Assembly (NCBI RefSeq): GCF_003589595.1
Contig: NW_020653851.1
Coordinates: 23,962,326-24,026,325, forward strand
Source: Hyposmocoma kahamanoa
Taxonomy: Eukaryota > Arthropoda > Insecta > Lepidoptera > Cosmopterigidae
DNA: 64,000 nucleotides
Direction: 5' to 3'
Shown here one piece after another: positions 29,147 to 41,199 of this stretch. Numbering within the stretch: the first letter of the stretch is position 1; each line of letters opens with the position of its first letter. The translations under genes were made by a program, and so were the position numbers. The notes beneath the pieces are model-generated. The model did not search any database and was not told where the DNA came from. It worked only from the letters and a program-made list of their open reading frames with translations.

Positions 29147-29334
29147 GTTTTAAATCACAAAGATCTGAGGGGCACTGCCATCGCGCCCGTCACTGTGTTT
29201 TAATTTTCAGCAGCACCCTTACCCTTCAAAACCGTAACTCAGTAATGCTCACATTACTGCTAGGTGGCAGAAATAGGTAAGGTGGCAGTACTTCCCTGGA
29301 TGAACTCTTTCACAAGGAGCTCTACTGCTACTAC
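29147..29334 (-). mobile_element. RepA copy, partial
   Basis: GTTTTAAATCACAAAGATCT to CAAGGAGCTCTACTGCTACT in reverse. It lacks the 3' terminus and the TTGACAAGTCCCATG block. Confidence 0.85.
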
Positions 29335-29826
29335 ATTAAATTATTATGCTTCACGGTTGAAAGTAGCACGATCATCTACAGATCGCCGCTAATGCGTGAC
29401 TTGTTCGGCATTAAATTCCATTGCGTTGTACGCCATTTCCTATTCTGCGTAGTTTTATTCTGTTTTGTTTCGCCGCATTGTGCGGTCGATCCGTGCTCGC
29501 AGCTTTTAATCGCTTTCGGTGACCGCAATGTTTTGGTATTTTAGTATTTGTCGGTTGCGTATTAGCGTTGCAAAGTTATAACAAACTCAAATACATTTTT
29601 ATTCTACAGGTAAGCAAATTACGCTTGGAAACGTCACATTGGTTAAACACTGCTACAATTTCGTAAAACTGTTTCCCCTGAGAAGAACGTTTAAGTGAAA
29701 AACTCTAAACTCTTTGTAAACAAACATTGTATATGTATGTACATGTATAATTTACAATATTTTTTTCAAATATCATAGATAGAAACCAGGGTTTCTAGTT
29801 TAGTTTCTAGTTATGCAAGTTTTTAC
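29335..29826. other. Gene-free stretch
   Basis: Contains CAGGTAAGCAAATTACGCTT (about 29609-29628), matching the start of RepE, and CCCTGAGAAGAACGTTTAAG (about 29679-29698), the reverse of the LINE-delta UTR block. Nothing longer. Confidence 0.35.
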
Positions 29827-30390
29827 ACATCAGCGGATGCTGATTTTTTGACCATAACGTTAGCGGATGATGATTGTTTGACTATAACATCAGCGGATGC
29901 TGATTTTTTATCATAATATTAGCGGATGTTGATTTTTTACTATAACATCAGCGGATGATGATTTTTTTACCTTAACATCAGCGGATGCTGATTTTTTTAC
30001 CATAACATCAGCGGATGCTTGTTTTTTACTATAACATCAGCGGATGATGACTTTTTGGCCATAACATTAGCGGATAATGATGTTTTGACTATAACATCAG
30101 CGGATGATGGTTTTTAGTCCATAACATCAGCGGATGATGATTTTTTACTGTAACATCAGCGGACATTGATTTTTTACCATAGCATTAGCAGATGCTGATT
30201 TTTTGACTATAACATCAGCGGAGGATGATTTTTGACCGTAACATTAGCGGATGATGAATTTTTGACTATAACATCAGCGGATGACGATTTTTTGACTATA
30301 ACAACAGCGGATGATGAAATTTTTTACCATAACATCAGCAGACGCTGATTTTTTTACCATAACATCATCGGATGTTGATGAGGATGCTGA
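29827..30390. repeat. Minisatellite, about 19 copies of a 29-32 bp unit
   Basis: Units follow the pattern ACATCAGCGGATGATGATTT plus TTTGACTATA. Length varies from 29 to 32 bp, so no reading frame is maintained. In many units the first half is ATCAGCGGATGCTGAT, a perfect 6-bp stem with a GGAT loop. Variants (GCTGAT or GATGAT, CATAAC or TATAAC) are interspersed, implying repeated unequal exchange. Degenerate units continue at 30675-30750 (GCGGATGCTGATATT). Confidence 0.95.
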
Positions 30391-30794
30391 TTGTATTTAA
30401 AAACGCGTAAATCCTTACTGAATCTATCTACCTACTTGAAAAAGCTTTCTATTGACTTTGGTATTATAATAAAATATTATTTCAGTTAATTGGTGACATT
30501 TATTAACAAAGGAATCAATCTGCTTGAAAACAATCAATCTGCCTAGCTTAATCGTTCTGGAATTTTATCAAAGTTTAATTTTAACAACAACATCTGAGCT
30601 GCTTTTTCGGTTACAGTCTGTTTTTGGGAGGTTTGTAAATTTAATATCATGTCACGACTCGAATATCCGTAATGAATATCAGCATCGAAGAATGCGGATG
30701 CTGATATTTTATGCAGATTATCCGCGGAAGTAGATGCTGATATTCACAACAACTCTGATAAAAACAACCTGAATACTAATGGTAAACAAGTCCC
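30391..30794. other. Gene-free stretch
   Basis: AT-rich, ending in degenerate minisatellite-like GATGCTGATATT repeats. Confidence 0.4.
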
Positions 30795-31390
30795 TACTAT
30801 ACATGACGACGTTGATGACCAGGCGGATATTGACATGGAACGTAGGGCTTTGGCGATCAGAAGTAATATGCTGGCACGCAGGTTTGCTCGTTGCAGTAGG
30901 CAAGTAAAAATTACACTCTTCAAAGCCCACTGCCGATCGTTTTATACGAGCAGCCTGTGGTTCAGTTATACTAAAAGATCGCTTAGTGACCTACGGGTCC
31001 AGTACAATAATGGATTTAGAATGTTGATGGGGCTGCCTCGTTTCTGCAGTGCATCTACTATGTTTGCAGAGGTGCGGGTAGTGACTTCGATGCTATCATT
31101 TGACAAAAAAAAAACAGACTCACTGCTCAACTGACTTACACTAACAGTAGCACCAACAGCATTCTACAGGTCATACTTGACCGATACGACCTACCTATAA
31201 TGAAGTCTTTCATTAGGTTTCTGATCCTGTGAGTCTACTTGATCGGGATGTGAGTGAAAGATAATTTTGACTTGTATTTTTATTTTATTTTCTTTGTCAC
31301 TAAAACAGTCTTTTTTAAGTTAGTTTGTAAGATACTAACACTATTGGACCATACCATGTTGTTGTCTGAATAAATAATTATATTTTTATT
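30795..31390 (+). pseudogene. LINE-beta 3' end: RT C-terminus plus UTR
   Basis: From about 30815 the frame reads DQADIDMERRALAIRSNMLA, RRFARCSRQVKITLFKAHCR, SFYTSSLWFSYTKRSLSDLR, VQYNNGFRMLMGLPRFCSAS and TMFAEVRVV. This is the D-D-E-ERRAL-VR-NML-RRFARCS--VK-TLF-A-C region following the reverse transcriptase of a familiar lepidopteran LINE. After an A-run and frameshift near 31105, STNSILQVILDRYDLP continues it to about 31230. The UTR ends GTTGTCTGAATAAATAATTA near 31385. The reverse-transcriptase core is absent. A related fragment is at 58725-58992. Confidence 0.75.
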
Positions 31391-32403
31391 ATACACACAT
31401 TTTGTCAGTCAACTACGCAGAAGCGTTGTAGCAGTAGAATAAAGTTCAGTATAAAGTTTTTGTTTGATTGTAGTTTTAAGCTTCGTGTAGCCGACTGTAT
31501 CAACGGGTTCGACTGGGGGTGGGTACTTACAGTTGATCAATTTATCACAAAAACACCTACAGCTATCAATTCAAAACAGAAAACAATAGCAAATAAAATT
31601 TAAATCTAGAATTTGAATATAAAACAAACTTAAAAAGACTATAAAATATATATATAAAAGAGATTTGTACTAACTGCTGCGATTCGCTTCACTTCGTAAA
31701 GGGCAAAATTTGAATACCCACCGGAATATTTTTATAGAAGCGTATAAATTATTTCTTCAATGAATTTGTGATTTTGTCAAGAAAAGCGAGTTCATTTTCA
31801 TTTCTCGAATAATTGTTTCGTCCGTAACTATTTTTCATCGAAAATTCACTGATTTCGTAAAATTTCATTACATTTTCATAAATGACTGTGTCGCTAGTGG
31901 TACGAATGTTGATTTTTTTTTATAATCTTACCTCTCAAAGACACTCTGGGTTTGTAAATTGCCTTAATCGCACGTTTTTGCATGACAAAGATTCTATTAA
32001 TGTCGGACGCATTACCCCAAAGCGAAATGCCGTTTGTCATTAATTACTGTAGATAATATAGTGACTAGGATGGTAAGGGCAGTCCCTTTTCCATAGTTTG
32101 GTCGTTTGGAAAGATAGGTCGATCACTGCTGGGTTCTAAGTCTGCAACATTGATTCATCTCAGTTGTGTGTGATGAGTGTTAATGGCAGGATTTTATACG
32201 TTTGGTCTTCTGCTAAACGTTAAGAGTAGTGCTTGTCAGTAGCTAGCCATTGGTATTCTGCTCTTCAATGGCGAATCGATGACGTAGTCTAGTAATTATT
32301 TGACATAAGAAAAAACCAATTTGTAAACTAATTTGCTTATCTATACAAGATAAAAAATAAGATATGTATAGTAATTTCCATGGTAGTTTTAGTAAGGCAA
32401 CAT
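31391..32403. other. 1 kb gene-free stretch
   Basis: No gene or family recognised. Confidence 0.4.
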
Positions 32404-32876
32404 CATCGAGTACATAAACAGAAATAGAGACGAAATAAGGGCCATCTATCCGTGGCAACTCATCAGTCAAATGGTGCTGATATCACTTTTAAATATCAAC
32501 TCTCGTTTGCGCTGAAATCATAAATTAGAAAACTGAAATACTTAGTACAGCGCCAACAACTAACCTGTGTGTACGTCTCCGTATATTCCAAAAATATTCT
32601 GAATTATAAAACTTATATATTGTATATTATAAAACAAACGGAATCACATTTTATCGGCAATTAAATATTAAACATGTAATTTTTCAGTTTTCGTCCATTA
32701 TAGCAAAGCTCTAGTTAAACTGGTCGATTTGAAGTGAAACAATTGACGACACCCGTTAATTATTTCAAATTCGGGCTGGCCAATCGGAGCTGTTGTCACC
32801 TTAATGATATGGCAGACTAGTTTTCAAACAAATTAAATGACATTTCGTCTCTATTTCTGGTTATATTCTCTAATGC
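32404..32876. mobile_element. MITE-J, copy 1
   Basis: Left end CATCGAGTACATAAACAGAA, ATAGAGACGA. Right end TCGTCTCTATTTCTGGTTAT followed by a decayed ATTCTCTAATG. It shares about 240 bp of right-hand body with 49310-49557 (CAATTGACGACACCCGTTAA, CGGGCTGGCCAATCGGAGC). No target duplication is visible at this copy. Confidence 0.8.
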
Positions 32877-33157
32877 GATTTATATAGTGACTATCGTATA
32901 TAGAGCAAATGGCAAGTAAGACGCGGGGTAAAGTCGACCTTGGCTTACATACCTTAACCAAATTGATCCAATAATAAAAGGGTGTCCACGAAAAGACTTA
33001 TGCGTGTGGAGGAAGCGAAAAAGATATGCTGAGTTTAATGGGAGACAGGCGTCGTGGTATATGTAAGCACTGTATAACATGCACGTGTAAACAATTTAGA
33101 AACAATCAAGAATAGAAACATAGAGTAAAGGCATTTTTGAGGAGTATGGAGAAGTCG
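32877..33157. other. No recognised feature
   Basis: Unassigned spacer. Confidence 0.35.
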
Positions 33158-33382
33158 AGCTAAAAAAACCGCCCTGAAAAGTCATTCATCCCCCTAGTTT
33201 GCCACCCTTAGAGGTGGAATATTTTCTTCAAATTTAAATGGGACCACTTCTGTCCTCTTTCCGACAAAAAATAATCATGAAAATCGGTTCACAAATGCCG
33301 CCGGAGTTATTGCGTAACATACATACAAAAAAAAACATACAGTCAAATTCAGACCTCCCTCCTTTTTTGAAGTCGGTTAAAA
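33158..33382 (+). mobile_element. RepB copy, internally deleted
   Basis: AAAAAAACCGCCCTGAAAAG at the left, then TTCTTCAAATTTAAATGGGA, TCGGTTCACAAATGCCG and CTCCTTTTTTGAAGTCGGTT. The opening CTCAGTACAGAGTACT is lost. Confidence 0.82.
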
Positions 33383-33424
33383 AGTAATTTAAGATTACAA
33401 TTTAAAAAGGAACACAAGAAAAAG

Positions 33425-33690
33425 TACTACAGTTAAGCCACGGAACTAACCAGCGGACCTCAGGAATTTTTCTATGTGCTTGTTGTTGTGTCTTTGTAGT
33501 TTGGTTTTTCAACGACTTCTTAGCCGTAGCGCCATCTATGAGAAATCTATGAAAGTATTTCGTCACCCAGTTATATACCTTTACAGCTACCAGCCCCGGC
33601 TAGAGGATTTTTTTCTGAGTGTTCGATCTTTGTATTAATAATTATAACAAACTAGTGGATTAATTTCGCATAAAAAAATAATTGAACGCC
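33425..33690 (-). mobile_element. RepT copy
   Basis: Reverse orientation. The head is truncated (TTAAGCCACGGAACTAACC). The body is TTTTCAACGACTTCTTAGCC, GTAGCGCCATCTATGAGAAA, CACCCAGTTATATACCTTTA and CAGCTACCAGCCCCGG. The end is GAGTGTTCGATCTTTGTATT, AATAATTATAACAAACTAGT and GCATAAAAAAATAATTGAA, which shows the element's outer inverted-repeat sequence most completely. Confidence 0.78.
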
Positions 33691-34094
33691 CAGTCGCCGG
33701 TCCGCAACAGGCGTCAAAACATTTCTTTGCAGTTAATTAGTTAAAAAGCAATTAACTGCGCTTTTGCTGGATTTCAACCTTTTAGATCTTCCCTCCGGGC
33801 GAAATAGTGTTTGTACGTTAATATTCCAAAGTTAAATGTAATTGTTGTTTATAAAATCGTTTGTAATAATAGTATGTCATATTCTACTGAAGTGATGCTG
33901 TTATTAATGAGCTGCCGTAGTACTTTAAGGGTTAAATATTTTAACTTTTTCTAGTCATTTATATTTGAAGATATAAAAAAACAATGGAGCATTACTTCTG
34001 AGAAACCGTGGTAGGCGTAACCTTAACAAAAATAGCTTGCGACTCACTAAAGTTACTTTGGTTTGTCGTTTGTAGGGCACTGTATACCTTTATT
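33691..34094. other. Gene-free stretch
   Basis: No recognised feature. Confidence 0.35.
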
Positions 34095-34185
34095 TTAACA
34101 AAATTTTTAAGTACAAAATTTCTCGAAAAGTTCAAAGTACATGTTAAAAGTGTATTATTAAGGAAAGCTTATTTATTATATACAA
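34095..34185 (+). pseudogene. LINE C-terminal scrap
   Basis: The frame reads TKFLEKFKVHVKSVLLRKAY, matching the LP-NKFK-HVK--L-KKAYY block at the very end of LINE-delta-type proteins. Nothing upstream remains. It ends just before the RepB copy at 34190. Confidence 0.5.
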
Positions 34186-34189
34186 ATAC

Positions 34190-34448
34190 TCTCAGTACAG
34201 AGTACTAAAAAACCGACCTCAAAAGTTCGTGGAATTACATATATTTGCCAAGTTTTATAAAAATCGGTTACCTGAAAGTGCGTGAAACCGGATTCATCCC
34301 CTACTTTGCCACCCTTACAGTTGGAATATTTTCTTCAAATTTAAATGGGATCAATACTGAGTTACCCTCTTTCCAACAAAAAAAGAAACATCGAAATCGG
34401 TTCACAAATGCGGAGTTACCGCGTAACACAAATACAAAAAAATTTTGG
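34190..34448 (+). mobile_element. RepB copy, 3'-truncated
   Basis: CTCTCAGTACAGAGTACTAA, ACCGACCTCAAAAGTTCGTG and ATCGGTTCACAAATGCGGAG. It ends in ACAAATACAAAAAAATTTTG without the closing GAAGTCGGTT. Confidence 0.82.
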
Positions 34449-34682
34449 GGTTGAATAAAAAACTGATTATATAGATGATACGGACGTATTCTGGCTATTA
34501 ATGTTTGTAATGACATAAATAATAACGACTGTGAGGATTTCAAAAACTGTAATTTGATTACCAACGAAATAAAGGTACTTGGTACTTGGTACTTGGTGCA
34601 ACGGGCTGGTATCCGCAACTCGACGACAAAGCGCCTATTTTGCGTGTGGTGAAATAAAGGTATTTGATATTACTAGTTTTTG
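34449..34682. other. Spacer with GGTACTT triplet
   Basis: A seven-base unit, GGTACTT, is repeated three times at 34573-34593. Otherwise unassigned. Confidence 0.4.
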
Positions 34683-34945
34683 GCACTAGAGCTCCTTGTG
34701 AAAGAGTTCGTAGTAAGTACTGCCACCGTATTATTTCTACCGCCAAGCAGTAACGTCAGCACTACTGTGTTCCGGATTTGAAGGGTAAGGGTGCTGATGA
34801 AATTGCAGGCACACGGGACTTGCCAACTTATGTCTCAGGGTGACGGGTGCAGTGGCAGTGACCCTCAGATCTGTACAGGCCAGCTTACATATCAGCTTAG
34901 CACGACTTCTTCGTCCTGTCACTTGATATTATAAAAAAAATATAT
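34683..34945 (+). mobile_element. RepA copy with internal deletion
   Basis: GCACTAGAGCTCCTTGTGAA to CACTTGATATTATAAAAAAA. The AAAGCTCTGAGTGGCACTGC block is missing between GATCTGTAC and AGCTTAGCACGAC. Confidence 0.88.
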
Positions 34946-36486
34946 GGTTGCCTCCTGACAGTTGTCAAGAAGATGCATCAACGTATAACGCACAAGACTT
35001 AGTCATAACTTGGCGGCTAGGCGACTCTCACCAGCGCTTTGATAAGACTACGTCAAACTACGCGTCATTATACGTCATCTTCAAAGCTACGTCAGCGTAT
35101 GGGTTCTTCTGATTTTTGACGATATATTTCTATGTGACATATCGATAGGGTACATACTTTTATGTGTTTATGCTGCACTGGTAAAAGGAGTAGCTGATTG
35201 TACTACAAGCAGGTTTCTTACTAATAGTTTTTACCATTATAACTCACTTCATCGGATCGGTCACTTTTTTTCGACCATTTACAAGGAAATGCTGCGCTGC
35301 TGGTTAAATTCTATCTTGCCCGGTCTTTTTTACAACCGGAACAGAGATTTGACGTGGCATCTGCTTGCTCAACAACTTAACTCTTCTTAAAGCACCCACT
35401 ACGTTCTTGTTACATTGATAAGATGGACGATTTTTTTTCTGATCTTAATCCAATTTTTACCGCCAGAGCACCGAGAGTCACTGGAAAATATGAGTCCCTG
35501 GGGGCAACAGGTGAAACTACTTATACTTTATTCTTTTACCCTATGCATAAAGTTCACGCTCTTGTCTCTCAGAACGGGTAGACAGATACCACGGAATGCC
35601 ACCTTTTCTCTTATATAAATAATTTAGTGTACCATTTCGTTTATTACTTAAGACTTGAAATTAAAATATCGAACCATTGCCACCGATTTTGTGTAAATTG
35701 AAATGAAAGCGAATAAAAATTTAAACAATGAAATCTTTTGTATTTTTCTTCAGAAGTTTACTATTTAACTAGAGGTTGTCCTTGTGATCATTTAAAATAC
35801 TTACCTATAATTTATATTAAACTCTTTATTGCTTAAATAAATGTCTGTTGTTCTATCTAGAACTGAAACAATGACCCGACAAACCCAAAGAAGAAGACCC
35901 GAAAAATAATCGCATAACATCATATCAAGCTTGACACTTTGTACGAACGTGCCGCGGCAGCGGCCGGCGAGTACCAGAACCGAATTTGTTTTCATTTGCT
36001 AGTTGGTTCGACGTCCTCCTGTGGGTTAGGTTAGGTTAGTAAATGTAATTAAATATTCTGCTTAAAGTTTTAATAAATATATTTTATACACAAAATGCAC
36101 TTAAAGCTATACAAAAACAATTATATTTTGCGATTGTACATTTAATGAAAAAAAAAAATCTTATCGACATAATACAGGGTGCTTCAACTATTCGTAAAAC
36201 GAAATATTGTGTTATATTATTTAATACATTACACTGATAGTACTTATACCATTTGTTAATTATGCCACCTAATCATTATATTATCTAATTTTTGTTATAC
36301 TGAAGGTTTATTATACACATTGAAATTATGCCTTCTGTTGATATACCTTTTGTTGATTATAATTACAGTTATACAGTAAGTGATTATATCCTTAGAAATG
36401 ATATTAAATATTATTATACAAAATGAATCTATAAAATAAAATAGATTATTTGTTCTTATATATTCCATTATACACCCGTGCTTGTG
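34946..36486. other. 1.5 kb gene-free stretch
   Basis: No gene recognised. Contains a RepC scrap (TATCAAGCTTGACACTTTGT, about 35924-35943) next to a GC-rich CGCGGCAGCGGCCGGCGAG. GTTAGGTTAGGTTAG at about 36023-36037 is just three TTAGG units. Confidence 0.4.
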
Positions 36487-36642
36487 ACATTACAGACACA
36501 TGGGACTTGTCAAATTGTCTCAGGGTGACGGGCGCAGTGGCAGAGCCCCTCAGATTTTTGCGATGTAAGGCTCTGAGTGGCGCTACATCTGTTATGGATA
36601 AGCGTGTCGCTTATCACCAGACCCACGACATAAAAGAAAAAT
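36487..36642 (+). mobile_element. RepA 3' half
   Basis: CATTACAGACACATGGGACT through TTATCACCAGACCCACGACA and AAAAGAAAAATAA. It is 5'-truncated and the last block is shortened. Confidence 0.82.
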
Positions 36643-37483
36643 AATATTATCAAGAGCCTTCAATTTCACCATAGAGAAATCATCTCAAGTGATCTGGAGT
36701 TATTTAAATAAATATATTTACTAACATTTTCAAAATTTAATGTTTTTTGTTATTAATAATAAAATGTTTCCTTGCTTTACTAACGCCTATTCTACTGCAA
36801 CGTGTCCCTTTCTTCTCTATTACAAAACAGCTATGAGCGGTAAGAAAGAAACAAAGAAGCGTTTATTCAGCTTAAGAGAATTCAAGCAAAACAGATAATT
36901 CACATTATTATTACATATAAGTATTTATGTAGTAAATTTAAGTTATAATCTCAAGACACTATAGGCACAGATAATATAATACTATACTCTAGTAAAATGT
37001 AAGATGGCGTGCGTGTGTCATAATGTAGATACAAAGCTATTGTTAACGATCGAAACCACGTATTATGGCACGTTTAAAACAGGTCTGTTGCTTCATTATA
37101 CAGTAATAAATTGAAGGCATTTTGTTTGTTTCTACCGTCGTAATACTTTTGCGGATCAATCTGTAATATTTTACTAAAGCCATTCTAAAGTTAGATGTAT
37201 TAGTAGACCTTTTTTATGTATAAAGTTTACCGAACTCGTCCAATGTACATAATAAATATATTTCTCTTGGCGAATGAACTTAACTAAAATTGCAAACTTC
37301 TGATTCAACAGATACATAGGGCTTAAACTTCATAACTTCCAAAAATGTTCTTTGAGACTTCTAAAGGTCCAAAAACTTTAGTCTACATTGTGTTATGTGG
37401 TATTGGACCATGATACCTTTTCAATACTTTAGCCTGATTCGTTTGCGTACGCTGTGTGCGAGTGCGTGTAGGCGTGTGTGATT
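36643..37483. other. Gene-free AT-rich stretch
   Basis: No recognised feature. Confidence 0.4.
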
Positions 37484-37658
37484 AGAGCGATTACACACGA
37501 CGACTTTTAGCAGCGATACGAACATACGAACGAGCGATTCCATCGCTACACTAGCGGTGCCATTACATAACCGCAAACGCGCCATGCCGTTGCTTTTGTG
37601 TACATCGCGACTGAATCACTGCAGACGCGCTGTTGAAATCATCGCGTGTAACCGCTCT
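37484..37658. mobile_element. MITE-N, 175 bp, GC-richer
   Basis: Left end AGAGCGATTACACACGACGA. The right end, inverted, is AGAGCGGTTACACGCGATGA. The arms are about 32 bp with several mismatches. The centre contains CATACGAACGAGCGATTCCA and CCGCAAACGCGCCATGCC. It is much more GC-rich than its flanks. No clear target duplication. Confidence 0.65.
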
Positions 37659-37663
37659 CAAAG

Positions 37664-38105
37664 TGTATATATAGAAATTACATATCATCAAGTCTGTCTC
37701 CCACCGGGGTAGGCAGAGACTATAGATCCGCACCTGCTTCGCTCCTGACAAACCTCCTTCGCCTCATTCACTGGCCTTTTTAAGGACATCCCCAATCTGA
37801 TCGAGATATGTCCGCGAGATATGTCTACCTCTCCCGATGCTTCCATCCACATTCGCTCTATAAATTTGTGCCATCAATCTACCAAGATTCATTCTGTATC
37901 CTAGTCACTATATCATCTTTCATACCAGAACACTCTGTTACTACACTATTCAGTATTTTGCCTTTAAGACTAATACCGCATTGCGTAAAACCCTCATTTC
38001 TACAGCATTCACCCTACTTTCATGTTTTTTTCTGCCACACTCAACACTCCCTACCATACATTAGGGTTGAGACCAGAATACACAGAACAGCTCGTTGAAC
38101 ACCCA
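37664..38105 (-). pseudogene. RTE-like LINE C-terminus, multiply broken
   Basis: The minus strand yields, in successive frames, AVLCILVSTLMYGRECW (VL-YGSE-W), KDDIVTRIQNESW, and then GRHISRTYLDQIGDVLKKAS. The last matches the GRGRPR--Y-DQIGEVLKKGQ block of RTE-type elements. Terminal RIYSLCLPRWE follows. Several stops and frame changes are present. GC content and the lack of poly-A at the low-coordinate end leave the exact 3' boundary open (about 37575-37664). Confidence 0.62.
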
Positions 38106-39021
38106 AACGTGCCTGTCTTGACATATTCTAGTATCATATATCATTAATATAGAAATTATAGGTTAATAAAACAAAAAAGTAGCTTAAATAAGGAGCTGAT
38201 ATAGTATAGACTACGATACCTAAAAATACAATTTAAAAGAATATACTTTTTCCAAAGTAAACGATGGATTTGGGCCTCATTCCTTATCACAACTACCGGA
38301 GAGCTCTCATCCTCTCATAAAGTTTATGTTGTGAAAAGAAGTCAAACAAAACTTATGGTTTTTCGATTTTGAGAGATCTCTAGCGGGATAGAAACGACTC
38401 AAACCCTTTGCAGTTAATTGCCCAGATACAAATACTAGCGTGTTATCTATCCTTGTGAAACCAAAGTACCCAAGCAGCACACCTATATATAAATATACTA
38501 TAAAATATCTAATAGAATTTAATTCGATTGAATATTTTGAGGGCTCAAATTGCCTCAAGATGTCTCGAAGAAGGTTTCTAGATAATTTAAAGTAAAAGTG
38601 GGCACAACTTTATTAGTAGATCACAAGAGTGCTTTCAGAAAATATCTGTAGGCTGTGTTAAGAGTGTTTCTTATCTCTTTTCTCAAGTAACCCTTCTAGA
38701 ATGTTACAAGACCATTTGTAGAACAGGATTTAGACTTGTGGACAGTTTTTAGATAATTTATAGTCTATGATAGTTTTCTTAGTAACGCTATTTGAAAACC
38801 AAAATAACTAAAGCGTTACAAACATAAGACGCAATTCTCTTAATACAAAGTTTAATGGCTTACAAAATATATACTATCAAAATTGCCACATGGCGAAATT
38901 AGATATAATATTTCTGACTTTTTCGCGCAATGTTTAATCGTTTAGAAAGCGCATATTGAACCTAAACCCACAGGAGGTCGAATAAACTAGTAAATGCATA
39001 CAAATCGGTTCATTCAAATTA
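38106..39021. other. Gene-free stretch
   Basis: No recognised feature. Confidence 0.4.
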
Positions 39022-39138
39022 TACAGGGTCAAGAGCACGTCAAACTTTACACTTAAGACTTAAATCCAACTATATGCCGCTTACGATAAGAACGGTCTAA
39101 AGTACAAAGTGTCAAGCTTGATGTGCTCTTGACTGTAC
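39022..39138. mobile_element. RepC copy
   Basis: ACAGGGTCAAGAGCACGTCA at the left and GTGTCAAGCTTGATGTGCTC, TTGACTGTA at the right, with GCCGCTTACGATAAGAACGG in the middle. Both inverted arms are preserved. Confidence 0.75.
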
Positions 39139-39336
39139 CTGAACACCACTGGAATTATATTTATAATAATAAATTATACTTAGTGAATATTGTACCTGAA
39201 GTATTTATATAAAATGAAAACTATGCCATCGGTGTATTAGATTGAAAGTCGTTATATCAATCATCTAACATATCCCGTGACCTTTATATCACGCAAGAAT
39301 ATGTCATTTGTTGTTATATATTACGAACCGCACCCC

Positions 39337-39439
39337 ACCTTCACCCTTGCCCTCAAAACCGGAACACAGTAATACTCATACTACTGCTTGGCGGCAGAAA
39401 TAGGTAAGGTGGCAGTACTTCCCTGGAAGGACTCTTTCC
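39337..39439 (-). mobile_element. RepA fragment
   Basis: CCACCTTCACCCTTGCCCTC, AAAACCGGAACACAGTAATA, CTGCTTGGCGGCAGAAATAG and CTTCCCTGGAAGGACTCTTT. This is the 5' half only, in reverse. Confidence 0.82.
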
Positions 39440-40292
39440 GGATAAAAAATCTTGTAAATATTCTTACACGTTTCTATAAACCTCTTGCTCTTAGATACTT
39501 TACACTAAAATACAAACATAAATAATTATTTCAGAACACAATCTCTAAGCCATGAATACCTAACTAGTGTTCTCGTTACCTACTCATGCTGTTGACAACT
39601 TGGTAATTTGTTCATTACGTCCTTATCGCCTCTTTATATTAACTATTAAAATTAATAGCTACTATTCCGAGGGTCGCGACAGACAACAGGATACCGACGG
39701 CAGACGACACAAGTTTCGATGAAATTTTAAAATGGTATTGAAGTGTCGCGACACCATCTTTTGTATGTGTCGCAGCGGCTAGCCAATTGTTTTGTTAACG
39801 GCAGAATGACAACCAACGAACAGGCTAAGTACGCACTCAATGTGGTTTTTTGAATGAATTAATGAATATTTATTTCAAATTACAATAACAATATACAACA
39901 GCAAGTAATTTACGTAAGTAAAGCAGTCTTCTTGGGAGTGACCTTAGATTGAATGGTTCAAATGATTTCCACATATATCTAAGACATGTTTAAATGGTGA
40001 TAAATAAAAGCTTTTTTAAAAATGGCTAATTGACAAAGTTTTTTACATTCTTCACGAATTTTATATAAAGACATCAAATATTTGACAATTGTGTAATAAA
40101 CTTAATTATTTTTAATTAGTTGTCATTTAAATTGTAATAATTTAAACTGAATTGTAATTTTAAGACATTGTACGCTTGACTTGGGTAAGAATTGTGGATG
40201 TAATTATTTGTAAGTAACATCTGTATTTTACCAATTCATACAGTAAATATTTCTGATGTCTGATTTCTGATTTTCCCTGGCCAGCAGATAAA
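39440..40292. other. Gene-free stretch
   Basis: No gene recognised. Several AT-rich runs could be LINE UTR, but no landmark was identified. Confidence 0.35.
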
Positions 40293-40870
40293 TCGCTGCT
40301 GCGTTCGCATCCCGCAGAATTCGTGAGCTTACCTATACTGATACTGCTAGTATATGTAATGTTCTCGGGATTCTCATGTGGGGTAACGCGGCAGACTTAC
40401 AAACCATATTTGTTTGATGAAAAAACGAGCGATTTACGATGTACCGTTTACGTTAGGAGAAAAGTTTAAGGAGACTGGTATCATGACAGTGGCATTACGG
40501 TATATTTACTCAAATGTTTTGTATGCCCGTAAAAATATACATAATTTAGATTAAAAAAGAAGATGTCTATAATATTAACATTAGAACTAAGTCCAAACTC
40601 ATAGTACCACGACGAAAATTGCAGACTACGTATTAGATAAAGATGTATGGAAAGACCACATGACTCTAGTTTCCACAGAAATTTGATTCAAAACGTATTC
40701 CATAGCATTTAAAGTAATTTGAAAAGTGTAAGAAAGAGTTTCTTGCTCGTTCTTCTCAGAGAAGTCAGCACAGCGAACGGGTAGTAGCTTAAAAATGACG
40801 TTTTCATGTGTAAATTTATTTTGCCTATGGAATAAATGATTATTTGACTTTAAGTTAATACACAATGGAA
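40293..40870 (+). pseudogene. LINE-delta 3' end: RT C-terminus plus UTR
   Basis: Coding relics read AAFASRRIRELTYTDTASI, GILMWGNAADLQTIFV, EKFKETGIMTVALRYIYSN, VLYARKNIHNLD and IRTKSKLIVPRRKLQT, in two or more frames. This is the RRIREL--V-TARL-Y-S-F---M-YGI-LWG-A region of a Jockey/CR1-type reverse transcriptase. A non-coding tail with AGAGTTTCTTGCTCGTTCTT, AGTCAGCACAGCGAACGGG and GGAATAAATGATTATTTGAC follows. A second copy is at 47100-47870. Confidence 0.72.
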
Positions 40871-41199
40871 AAACCGAAAACACGAAGGTCTAAAAAAATC
40901 CTTATGCTATTTAAAAACAATAACACATATAAAAACACACAACTTTCAATAAGTTAATAAAATGTAATATAGTATGTGCATTTTCAAGTGACAACAACTT
41001 AAATTCTTTGTTCAATTTTTGACATTTTGTGTATAATATATTTCGCCGTCATTAAAATTATTAATATTATTTTGACATCTAGTTACACTTTACAATTACG
41101 AGCGTGTTTTTTAATTACTGACTTATAAAATACGTGTGTGCACGCCCATGGAATATTATTGAAAAAGAAACATGTTATACTTGTTATAATTCTGTCCTA
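40871..41199. other. Gene-free AT-rich stretch
   Basis: No recognised feature. No endonuclease domain of the following LINE was found here. Confidence 0.4.

Noticed and set aside
29827..30390. CRISPR-like array
   Set aside because: Repeat and spacer are not distinct: the whole 29-32 bp unit is tandemly repeated with gradual variation, as in a eukaryotic minisatellite.
36023..36037. TTAGG repeats suggesting a telomere
   Set aside because: Only about three units, internal and isolated. Too short to be telomeric sequence or a telomeric retroelement target.
37808..38098. 96-codon plus-strand open frame
   Set aside because: The minus strand of the same DNA encodes clear RTE-like LINE motifs. 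This frame is the antisense shadow.
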